From the NCBI GenBank assembly GCA_002396645.1, contig DGYI01000016.1, positions 1,523 through 14,645 of the forward strand: a DNA stretch of 13,123 nucleotides, given 5' to 3'. The notes under the pieces are model-generated. The model searched no databases, was not told the origin of the DNA, and was given only the letters and a program-made list of their open reading frames with translations. The position numbers and the translations under genes were made by a program. This DNA comes from Firmicutes bacterium UBA5010. GTDB taxonomy: Bacteria; Bacillota; Clostridia; Tissierellales; Sedimentibacteraceae. Shown piece by piece: positions 7,464 through 13,097 of this stretch (the first letter of the stretch is position 1; every line of letters starts with the position of its first letter).

Positions 7464-7958
7464 CTATTCTTTTTGTCTTATATACTCAAATTCAGGAGTA
7501 CCATCCTTTCCGTTATACGAATAATAATATTTCTGACTTATACCTTCTCCTTCAATAATAACTATAAGAGGCATCCCCTCCGGTCTTTCATGATGAAATA
7601 AAAATCCATAGTTCTCTTTATTTTTTGTTTCATATATCAATTCACCTTTTATTATCTCATCATCTTTAAAATCTGCTTTATATACAGATATCTTCATATT
7701 ATTATATCTCGGAATTATTAACGCTGATTCATAGGGACTGTCTCCATATTCCTCAATACTAATATTCTTCTTATATATATCCACTTTTTCCCTGCTTAAA
7801 TCATTTAAAATAAAAGCAATTATATCATCCTCGTTAAAAAATGCCTTTCCGACCTGATTTATCGCCTCATTTTCCTTTAGTGTAACATTTTTATTGCAAG
7901 AAATTAAACTAAAACTTAATACCAGCATTAAAATAATTAATATATATCTTCTTTTCAA
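7464..7958 (-). CDS. Putative lipoprotein of unknown function
   Basis: This small exported protein of about 164 residues has no family I recognise. The N-terminus is a lipoprotein signal peptide: KRR, a hydrophobic stretch ILIILMLVLSFS, then the lipobox LISC. Processing would leave a mature chain beginning CNKN, anchored on the outer face of the membrane. The mature part is charged and contains no obvious catalytic motif. Start choice is uncertain. The ATG at 7967 abuts AAGGAG with no spacing, so I favour the in-frame TTG three codons later (7958), which lies 9 nt from AAGGAG. The gene is first in an operon with the DNA glycosylase; its stop codon overlaps the AGGAG before the glycosylase's upstream candidate start. 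No functional link between the two is evident. Confidence 0.75.
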   Translation of the reverse strand: MKRRYILIILMLVLSFSLISCNKNVTLKENEAINQVGKAFFNEDDIIAFILNDLSREKVDIYKKNISIEEYGDSPYESALIIPRYNNMKISVYKADFKDDEIIKGELIYETKNKENYGFLFHHERPEGMPLIVIIEGEGISQKYYYSYNGKDGTPEFEYIRQKE

Positions 7959-7997
7959 GTTAATCATCTCCTTGTATTTACTTATATTACTATTTAC

Positions 7998-8027
7998 ATT
8001 TTATTGTTTTTTAATACATTTTGTCAA
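7998..8027 (-). promoter_or_regulatory. Probable promoter of the lipoprotein-glycosylase operon
   Basis: On the minus strand a perfect TTGACA (complement of 8022-8027), an 18-bp spacer and TAAAAT (complement of 7998-8003) are present about 40-70 bp before the lipoprotein start. The -35 box lies inside a 16-bp palindrome, so regulation by a repressor bound there is plausible. Confidence 0.6.
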
Positions 8028-8035
8028 TTGACAAA
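8020..8035. promoter_or_regulatory. Perfect 16-bp palindrome over the -35 box, candidate operator
   Basis: TTTGTCAATTGACAAA is exactly self-complementary. It contains a TTGACA on each strand and covers the -35 hexamer of the leftward promoter. Such perfect dyads are typical of sites for dimeric regulators (MarR-, TetR- or Rrf2-like). I do not recognise the specific regulator. Confidence 0.5.
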
Positions 8036-8076
8036 TCATGTATAAGGGTGAAAAATTTAATAATAGCAACTAAAAT

Positions 8077-8138
8077 AAAATCTCAAAATTAGATTTTGTA
8101 TCAATATGAGACCGTTCTTGTCTCACATTGATACAAGA
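8077..8138. repeat. Long near-perfect inverted repeat with an overlapping second dyad
   Basis: TTGTATCAAT-a-TGAGAC (8096-8112) pairs with GTCTCA-c-ATTGATACAA (8120-8136): 16 of 17 pairs around a 7-nt loop, slightly extendable outward. No T-run follows on the plus strand. A second dyad, AAAATCT/AGATTTT (8077-8083 with 8091-8097), overlaps the left arm, so the two could not form together. In addition, TCTCA at 8081-8085 could pair with TGAGA at 8107-8111. The element lies between divergent genes, upstream of both predicted promoters. It could be an operator array, a small non-autonomous repeat, or part of an untracked RNA. Confidence 0.6.
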
Positions 8139-8172
8139 TGGCTGTTTCTCTCATTATATAATGAATTCTTTA

Positions 8173-8202
8173 TTGGCATAAATATTGCTATTTAATTTAT
8201 AA
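8173..8202 (+). promoter_or_regulatory. Probable promoter of the cysteine desulfidase gene
   Basis: TTGGCA (8173-8178) and TTTATA (8196-8201, 17-bp spacer) or TTATAA (8197-8202, 18-bp spacer) precede the gene by about 110 bp. A perfect TATAAT at 8157-8162 has no good -35 partner. The resulting leader of roughly 100 nt shows no T-box or known riboswitch motif. Confidence 0.45.
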
Positions 8203-8311
8203 GTAAATGATATAAAAACTCATAACCAAAGATGAATAATACAAATGTAAAAATCCTTTTTCAAATAAAACAACTTGAAACTCTTATGAAGGTAATATAA
8301 TGGAGGTAATT

Positions 8312-9601
8312 ATGACTATAAAAGAAAATATATTATATATACTTAATAACGAAGTAAAGCCTGCTATAGGATGCACAGAGCCTGTGGCTATAGCCCTTTG
8401 CGCTGCTGCTGCCGCATCTTGCATAAACTGTGCTGACTTAGACTTTGTCGAAGTATATTTAAGCTCTAATATCTATAAAAACGGAATGAACGTAGGTATA
8501 CCTAATTCAAACGAAATAGGGCTTGATGTAGCGGCTGCTCTAGGTGCGGCAAAACGAGAGTGTGAAAAAGGGCTTGAGATTTTAGGTGAAATTGATGATG
8601 ATTGCAGAAATATTGCAAGAAATCTTATATGTAATAATAAGGTTATAGTCAAAATAGCTGATACAAATAAAAAAGTCTACGTTAAGGTTATAGTTAAGTC
8701 AGGTGATGACACTGCAGAAGCAATAATTGAAGACAAGCATGATAATATAGTCAGTATTTCACTAAATAATAGCTTTTTGAAAAAAGAGCTTAATACTGAT
8801 AAAAATTCTAATGGATTGATTGATGAAAGCTTTTTCGATTCTTCAATAATGGACATTATAAAGACTATAGAGGATTTGAGCTTTGAAGATACAAAATTTA
8901 TGCTTGAAGGAATAGAAATGAATATGTCGGCTGCAAAAATGGGCATAGATAAGAGGCTTGGCATAGGCACCGGCTATGCGATGAAGCAAAATATGGATAA
9001 AGGAATCTTAGGAAAAGATTTGGCAAATACCGCTATGATGCTCACATCAGCTGCGTCTGATGCAAGGATGTCCGGTCTTAGTGTTCCCGTTATGAGCTCA
9101 AACGGAAGCGGAAATAACGGTTTAACCGCAATTCTTCCAATAGCGGCGTATAATGAGCTTAATCCGACAAATGATGTCGACTTATCAAAGGCACTTGCTA
9201 TAAGCCATGTAATAACCTCATATGTTAAGCATTATATAGGAAGACTGTCTCCTCTTTGCGGATGCTCAATAGCGGCTTCAACCGGTTCTGCCTGTGCAAT
9301 AACTTGGCTTATGGGCGGAAGCTATGCTCAGATACAGGGTACTGTTAAAAATATATTAGCAAATCAATCAGGGGTTATATGTGACGGAGCAAAGCCGGGA
9401 TGTGCTTTTAAACTTGGAACAGCCGCTGCTGCCGGAGTGCAGTCTTCTCTTTTAGCTATGGGCGGTTATTATGCCTGTAAAAATAATGGTATTGTAACAG
9501 GAACAGCAGAAGAGAGCATAAAAAACCTTAAAACTTTAAGTGAAAAAGGTATGTCTAATGTTGACAGAACAATTATTGATATAATGCTGCACGCACAATA
9601 A
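8312..9601 (+). CDS. cyuA: L-cysteine desulfidase / serine-dehydratase-alpha family protein (CyuA/UPF0597)
   Basis: This 429-residue enzyme belongs to the UPF0597/YhaM (CyuA) family, related to the iron-sulfur serine dehydratase alpha subunit. Characterised members break L-cysteine down to pyruvate, sulfide and ammonia using a [4Fe-4S] cluster. The family's GCTEPVAIALC carries Cys21, equivalent to the catalytic cysteine of the archaeal desulfidase. Further landmarks are NIYKNGMNVGIPNS, SSNGSGNNGLTAILP, SPLCGCSIAASTGSAC (Cys316, Cys318, Cys328) and VICDGAKPGCAFKLG (Cys357, Cys364). Cluster ligands must be among these cysteines. ATG 8312 was chosen over 8300 because GGAGG (8302-8306) overlaps the first and is well spaced for the second. 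No transporter or regulator is adjacent. The family is firm; cysteine rather than serine as the substrate is inferred. Confidence 0.9.
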   Translation: MTIKENILYILNNEVKPAIGCTEPVAIALCAAAAASCINCADLDFVEVYLSSNIYKNGMNVGIPNSNEIGLDVAAALGAAKRECEKGLEILGEIDDDCRNIARNLICNNKVIVKIADTNKKVYVKVIVKSGDDTAEAIIEDKHDNIVSISLNNSFLKKELNTDKNSNGLIDESFFDSSIMDIIKTIEDLSFEDTKFMLEGIEMNMSAAKMGIDKRLGIGTGYAMKQNMDKGILGKDLANTAMMLTSAASDARMSGLSVPVMSSNGSGNNGLTAILPIAAYNELNPTNDVDLSKALAISHVITSYVKHYIGRLSPLCGCSIAASTGSACAITWLMGGSYAQIQGTVKNILANQSGVICDGAKPGCAFKLGTAAAAGVQSSLLAMGGYYACKNNGIVTGTAEESIKNLKTLSEKGMSNVDRTIIDIMLHAQ

Positions 9602-9606
9602 ATCAC

Positions 9607-9634
9607 AAAGTGGCTGTTATATAACAGCCACTTT
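9607..9634. terminator. Perfect 28-bp palindromic terminator shared by convergent genes
   Basis: The arms 9607-9620 (AAAGTGGCTGTTAT) and 9621-9634 are exact reverse complements, forming a long stem with a small AT apex. It begins 5 bp after the cysteine desulfidase stop codon and encloses the last codons and stop of the opposing acetyltransferase gene. The T-tracts outside the stem are short on both strands, so termination strength rests on the stem. Confidence 0.7.
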
Positions 9635-10132
9635 AAAATATTCATCCTTTAAGATTGAAAAAATCATTTGATCAAGATATCCCCTTTCGCTTTTATAAGA
9701 TTGTCTTAGTGTTCCGTCATGATGCATACCAATACTCTTATAAAGCTTTATCCCTTTTTCATTATCAGGATATACGTCAAGCCAAAATCTGTTGCATTTC
9801 AGCACCTCAAAACAATATTTAATTATTCCGAGAATTGCTTCCTTTCCATATCCTTTTCCTTTATCAGATATAACTATACGTCTGAGCTCGAAAACTTCAG
9901 TTTTAAAATTAACATGTGATAAAGAATATCCTACTGTTCTGTTATCTTCTTTGCATTTAAACATAAGGAGCATAAAATTTTCATCATTTATTTCTGCTAT
10001 ATGCTCCTCATATGTACCTTGCCACACATAATCCCTGTTATCTTTATGATTTTCAAGCTCTATTATCATATTAATATCCTTTTCAGCCGCATTGTATATA
10101 TTTAGCCTTTGTGTATCAAATAATATATCCAT
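9617..10132 (-). CDS. RimJ/RimL-type GNAT N-acetyltransferase
   Basis: This 171-residue cytoplasmic acetyltransferase of the GNAT superfamily (Acetyltransf_3, RimJ/RimL group) transfers an acetyl group from acetyl-CoA to an unknown amine. The acetyl-CoA pyrophosphate loop is seen as FELRRIVISDKGKGYGKEAI, with the R/Q-x-x-G-x-G/A pattern at KGKGYG. It is followed by the family's FEVLKCNRFWLDVYPDNEKGIKLYKSIGM, the usual helix-strand-helix with conserved Asn and Tyr. A start at ATG 10132 is well supported by AAGGAGGAG 4 nt upstream. The final codons (AVI-stop) lie inside the palindromic terminator. Substrate cannot be read from the sequence; antibiotic, polyamine or protein N-terminus are all possible in this group. 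Confidence 0.9.
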   Translation of the reverse strand: MDILFDTQRLNIYNAAEKDINMIIELENHKDNRDYVWQGTYEEHIAEINDENFMLLMFKCKEDNRTVGYSLSHVNFKTEVFELRRIVISDKGKGYGKEAILGIIKYCFEVLKCNRFWLDVYPDNEKGIKLYKSIGMHHDGTLRQSYKSERGYLDQMIFSILKDEYFKVAVI

Positions 10133-10158
10133 AAAGCTCCTCCTTAGTTCTATATTTT

Positions 10159-10186
10159 ATTATACATGATAAAATTTTTTTTGCAA
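10159..10186 (-). promoter_or_regulatory. Probable promoter of the acetyltransferase gene
   Basis: On the minus strand TTGCAA (10181-10186), a 16-bp spacer and a perfect TATAAT (complement of 10159-10164) lie about 30-55 bp before the start codon. Two AATATT-N3-AATATT dyads lie immediately upstream of the -35 box. Confidence 0.6.
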
Positions 10187-10197
10187 CTTTACCCAAT

Positions 10198-10233
10198 AAT
10201 ATTAAAAATATTGTTAGTAATATTAAAAATATT
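10198..10233. promoter_or_regulatory. Two tandem AATATT-N3-AATATT dyads, candidate operators
   Basis: AATATT-AAA-AATATT occurs at 10198-10212 and again at 10219-10233, each followed by G. The repeat distance is 21 bp, about two helical turns, so a bound regulator would sit on one DNA face. A third dyad (AATATT-TTT-AATATT) lies at 10425-10439. They lie between the acetyltransferase and the two XRE-type regulators. AT-rich sequence makes such matches easier by chance, so this is a candidate only. Confidence 0.4.
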
Positions 10234-10270
10234 GCTTGTAAATAATAGTACTTATATTCATATTTCAACA

Positions 10271-10309
10271 ACTCAACCAGCACTTGAGTAAAAAAATCCG
10301 GCTACTCAA
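10271..10309. repeat. Competing hairpins built on a shared TTGAGT arm
   Basis: ACTCAA (10271-10276) can pair with TTGAGT (10284-10289), loop 7. The same arm extended, TTGAGTA (10284-10290), can pair instead with TACTCAA (10303-10309), loop 12. Only one can form at a time. There is no T-run suited to termination on the plus strand. It could equally be a set of three half-sites for a DNA-binding protein. Confidence 0.35.
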
Positions 10310-10424
10310 TTACTAGTTGCTTCTAAAATTTTTAAACAAATGCTATGATTATGACATGAAGAAAATGATTTTGCAAAATCAAATATCTATTCAATATCAC
10401 ATATATGTGATAAGCTATTTAAAT

Positions 10425-10459
10425 AATATTTTTAATATTATTTATACAAAAAATATTAT
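10425..10459 (+). promoter_or_regulatory. Candidate promoter and overlapping dyad before the HTH-repeat genes
   Basis: The third dyad AATATT-TTT-AATATT covers 10425-10439. A weak -35 (TTTAAT, 10431-10436) lies within it, with 17 bp to TATTAT (10454-10459). A protein bound to the dyad would block this promoter, as in autoregulation. A competing candidate is the extended -10 TGCTATGAT at 10341-10349, which has only a poor -35. Which one is used cannot be told from sequence. Confidence 0.35.
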
Positions 10460-10480
10460 ATTGAAAGAGAGGATTACCAT

Positions 10481-11479
10481 ATGTTTCAAACACGAAATAC
10501 AGGAAAGAAAATATCTCAATTAAGAAAAGAAAGAAATATAACTCAAATGGAACTTGCCGATTTAATGGGAGTCAGCTATCAAGCAGTCAGCAATTGGGAA
10601 AGAGGAAATTCTATGCCTGATATATCTAAGCTTCCCGAACTCGCAGAAATTTTAGGAATCAGTATAGATGATTTATTAAATGACGGAAAACCTCTGGAAT
10701 TAGTAAAAAACATAATTAACGGAACAGAAGATAAATATATATCGGAAGAAAAAATATCTATAGATACAGTTGCTGAAGTTGCTCCGCTGTTAAAGCCAAT
10801 GCAGACAGAAAAAATTGTAGATAAAGTAATTGAAGAAAACAAAGGATCTTTCGATTTTGAAGACATAATTCAAATTGCTCCATTTTTAAGTGAAGAAAAG
10901 GTTGATATGCTGGCTTTGAATTTATCATCAAACAATATGATGTCACAGCTTGTAGCCTTAGCACCATTTATGAGCAGAGATGCTTTGGATAATTTAGCTT
11001 TAAAATCGTCTTCAAACGGGAAATTATCTGAGCTTATAGGATTGGCACCGTTTCTAAGCAAAAATACTTTAGACACTTTAGCCAGAAATTCATTTTCCAG
11101 CGAAAGTTTAAGTGAATTAGTTATGTTTGCTCCATTTTTAAGCAAAGATACATTAGACGAATTAGCCCTAAAATCATCTGACAAAAGTGATAAAAAAACG
11201 CTTATAGCCTTGGCACCATTCTTAAGCGAAAATACTCTGGATGCTTTAGCTAAGGATTCATTTACTAATGGGAATTTAAATGAATTAGTTATGTTCGCAC
11301 CATTCTTAAGCAAGGACACATTAAATGATTTAGCACTTAAATCAACTAACAAAGATGATAAAAATACGCTTATGGCATTAGCTCCCTTTTTAGGACGTGA
11401 AACTCTGAACAAAATAGTTGATGATTATGTTAAGGATTTTGGAATTAAAGACCTAAAAAATATTATACCCTTTCTATAA
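10481..11479 (+). CDS. XRE-type HTH regulator with C-terminal 28-residue repeats (paralogue 1)
   Basis: This 332-residue protein has two parts. Residues 7-66 form a Cro/CI-type helix-turn-helix (ITQMELADLMGVSYQAVSNWERG), with SYQAVSNWERG as recognition helix, so it should bind DNA. After a linker, residues 101-328 hold eight tandem repeats and a short cap (IPFL). The units begin at 101, 133, 161, 189, 217, 245, 273 and 301; all but the first (32) are 28 residues. The consensus is about APFLSxxTLDxLAxKSxxxxxLxELVxL, which should fold as paired helices in an alpha-solenoid. I do not recognise a named family for the repeat domain. GAGAGG 8 nt before the ATG supports the start. It lies 23 bp upstream of a paralogue in what looks like one operon. 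Function beyond DNA binding is unknown; a protein-interaction or sensing role for the solenoid is inference. Confidence 0.85.
   Translation: MFQTRNTGKKISQLRKERNITQMELADLMGVSYQAVSNWERGNSMPDISKLPELAEILGISIDDLLNDGKPLELVKNIINGTEDKYISEEKISIDTVAEVAPLLKPMQTEKIVDKVIEENKGSFDFEDIIQIAPFLSEEKVDMLALNLSSNNMMSQLVALAPFMSRDALDNLALKSSSNGKLSELIGLAPFLSKNTLDTLARNSFSSESLSELVMFAPFLSKDTLDELALKSSDKSDKKTLIALAPFLSENTLDALAKDSFTNGNLNELVMFAPFLSKDTLNDLALKSTNKDDKNTLMALAPFLGRETLNKIVDDYVKDFGIKDLKNIIPFL
10781..11476 (+). repeat. In-gene tandem repeat, 84-bp unit
   Basis: This stretch encodes the eight-unit helical repeat array of paralogue 1. From 10877 the period is exactly 84 bp (28 codons). A higher-order period of 168 bp is visible: the sequence starting at 11113 is closely repeated from 11281 (both begin TGAATTAGTTATGTT), suggesting a recent duplication of a two-unit block. 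Confidence 0.85.
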
Positions 11480-11502
11480 AATAACCTTTAAGGAGTTGTG
11501 AA

Positions 11503-12405
11503 ATGTTTGATACTAAAAACATAGGAAAGAAAATTGTTAATTTAAGAAAAATAAACAATATAACTCAAATGGAGCTTGCCGATTTAATGGGAGTGAGCTA
11601 TCAGGCTGTAAGCAACTGGGAAAGAGGAAGCTCTATGCCTGACATATCCAAGCTCCCTGAGCTTGCCAAAATATTCTGTGTAACTATAGATGAGCTTCTA
11701 TCCGGGGAAGAATCACTTGATTTCATAAAAAATGTTATAGACTCCAAAGATGACAGTTATCTCAAAGAAGAAAAAATATCTCTGAAAGACGTAGCTGAAA
11801 TCAGCCCTATACTAAAACCTGTACAGACTGAAGAAATAATTGACAAGATTGTAGATAACACAGCTAAGGTAACAATAAAAGATATAGCTGAAATAGCGTG
11901 CTTTATTGATGAAGATTATCTGAATAAATTGATTAAGCAGATAAATGAAAAATTCACTGTAAAGGACTTATGTGATATCGCACCGCATATAGATGAAGAT
12001 ATCTTAAACGATTTAGTACTTCAGGCTATAGAATTCGGAGGAACTGATGGTTTAGAAAGTATCGCTCCTTATATGGATGAGGATGATCTTAGTGATATAG
12101 TTAAAAAATCAAATACAATTAAAGACGTGATGGCTTTAGTTCCATACTTGGATGAAGATGCTGTTAATAACTTGGCAATTATGGAATTAAAAAATGAAAG
12201 ATTAGATAATTTAGTTGAATTAGCGATATATATGGATGATGATGACTTGGGCGATTTAGCAATTAAGGCAGCTAAGTCAGGTCATATTAATTTAATAAAC
12301 CGAATTGCTCAATATCTAAACGAAGATGCTTTACATGAAATAGCTGATATTCTTGTTAAAAAACATGGTATCAGTGCTATAAAGGAAATTGCTCCTTATC
12401 TATAA
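11503..12405 (+). CDS. XRE-type HTH regulator with C-terminal repeats (paralogue 2)
   Basis: This 300-residue paralogue of the gene before it starts 23 bp after that gene's stop codon, with AAGGAG 7 nt before its ATG. The helix-turn-helix is almost the same: residues 19-50 differ from those of paralogue 1 at only one position, and the recognition helix is identical. The two proteins should therefore bind the same DNA. The C-terminal array has units starting at about 101, 132, 160, 188, 213, 241 and 269, then a cap (APYL). Its repeats carry an acidic DEDxL/DDDxL signature (IAPHIDEDIL, IAPYMDEDDL, VPYLDEDAV) where paralogue 1 has SKDTL or SENTL. One unit is 25 rather than 28 residues. The units are more diverged from each other than in paralogue 1, so this array looks older. 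Possible hetero-oligomerisation with paralogue 1 is inference. Confidence 0.85.
   Translation: MFDTKNIGKKIVNLRKINNITQMELADLMGVSYQAVSNWERGSSMPDISKLPELAKIFCVTIDELLSGEESLDFIKNVIDSKDDSYLKEEKISLKDVAEISPILKPVQTEEIIDKIVDNTAKVTIKDIAEIACFIDEDYLNKLIKQINEKFTVKDLCDIAPHIDEDILNDLVLQAIEFGGTDGLESIAPYMDEDDLSDIVKKSNTIKDVMALVPYLDEDAVNNLAIMELKNERLDNLVELAIYMDDDDLGDLAIKAAKSGHINLINRIAQYLNEDALHEIADILVKKHGISAIKEIAPYL
11803..12402 (+). repeat. Diverged in-gene helical repeats of paralogue 2
   Basis: This is the coding stretch for seven repeats plus cap, most with a 28-codon period. The repetition is clear at protein level, through the recurring (A/V)PY(M/L)DEDxL, but weak at DNA level, unlike the array in the preceding gene. 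Confidence 0.7.
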
Positions 12406-12415
12406 AAAACATATA

Positions 12416-12449
12416 GGACTGCTGCAGTATATTGCAGCAGCCCTCCCTC
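12416..12449. terminator. Terminator after the HTH-repeat operon, probably bidirectional
   Basis: CTGCTGCA (12419-12426) pairs with TGCAGCAG (12433-12440) across a 6-nt loop, extended by GG/CC (12416-12417 with 12442-12443) past one mismatch. The plus-strand tail is only pyrimidine-rich. The minus-strand tail is T-rich (complement of AAAAAAC upstream), so it suits the convergent phosphatase gene at least as well. Confidence 0.75.
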
Positions 12450-12458
12450 TATTTTAAG

Positions 12459-13097
12459 CTAAATAGCATTTAAATGCTCCAAGCTGTTTGAGAATACAAT
12501 AACTCTTCTTTCCATGACTGCGCTATCGGAACTTCCGCTGGCAGCGGCATTATCTATGTACCATCTGTGTATTCCTGTATCCCCCGTCGAAACATAAATA
12601 TTTGAGCTGTTAGGCAATTGTAAAAAGCTTCTGTACAGCATATTAATCATTCCTCCGTGTGATACTATTGCAATTGTACTGTCATTATCATTTTCACAGA
12701 TTATTTTCGATAATATTGTCTCTGCTCTGAATCTGAACTCCAAATCACTTTCCATTTCATAAATCTTTGTATGCGGATATCTGTTTAAAGGCTTCGGATA
12801 CTTTATATCAGCTTCATCTCTTGCCATACCCGCTATAAGTCCATTTTGAAATTCCATTAAATCATCGCTGTATTCTATCTGCGCCCCCGTAGCTTCCGAC
12901 AGATAGCTTGCTGTTTTCTTTGCTCTTTTTAATGTACTGGATATAATTTTATCGACTTTATATCTGGTTTTAACCCATTCAGACATAGCCCTTGCCTGTC
13001 TCTCTCCGCGCTCCGTAAGCTCAAAATCAGCTCTGCCCTCTATAACATTCAAGATGTCAGCCTCTGACTCTCCGTGTCTTATTATCAATAAATTCAT
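12459..13097 (-). CDS. Histidine phosphatase family protein (phosphoglycerate-mutase-like)
   Basis: This 212-residue protein belongs to the histidine phosphatase superfamily (branch 1), which forms a phospho-histidine intermediate. LIIRHGES holds Arg7 and the nucleophile His8. SSTLKRAKKTA holds the second phosphate-binding Arg58. LMEFQNG supplies the likely acid Glu82, and SHGG has His147. The active site is complete, so it should be a phosphatase; the substrate (sugar phosphate, cobalamin precursor alpha-ribazole phosphate, or other) cannot be decided. Length is typical. The start at 13097 lacks a strong ribosome binding site: only a weak GTGAAAT precedes it and GAGG lies more than 20 nt upstream, so translation may be weak or the upstream context may matter. 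The region upstream is cut by the window edge. Confidence 0.9.
   Translation of the reverse strand: MNLLIIRHGESEADILNVIEGRADFELTERGERQARAMSEWVKTRYKVDKIISSTLKRAKKTASYLSEATGAQIEYSDDLMEFQNGLIAGMARDEADIKYPKPLNRYPHTKIYEMESDLEFRFRAETILSKIICENDNDSTIAIVSHGGMINMLYRSFLQLPNSSNIYVSTGDTGIHRWYIDNAAASGSSDSAVMERRVIVFSNSLEHLNAI

Noticed and set aside
8203..8311. Leader of the cysteine desulfidase gene considered for a T-box or S-box element
   Set aside because: No T-box sequence, specifier loop or conserved riboswitch core is visible, and no terminator lies before the start codon.
10317..10523. A 68-residue frame upstream of the first HTH gene
   Set aside because: It overlaps the HTH start in another frame, is a low-complexity product of AT-rich sequence and lacks a ribosome binding site.
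10870..11412. A 180-residue open frame on the minus strand, repetitive in protein sequence
   Set aside because: It is antisense to the repeat array of the HTH gene. Its repetition simply mirrors the 84-bp coding repeat, it has no proper ribosome binding site, and the plus-strand frame is clearly a protein family.
10781..11476. Regular 84-bp repeats considered as a CRISPR-like or minisatellite array
   Set aside because: The units are contiguous, lie in frame within a gene and vary by codon substitutions; there are no constant repeats with unique spacers.
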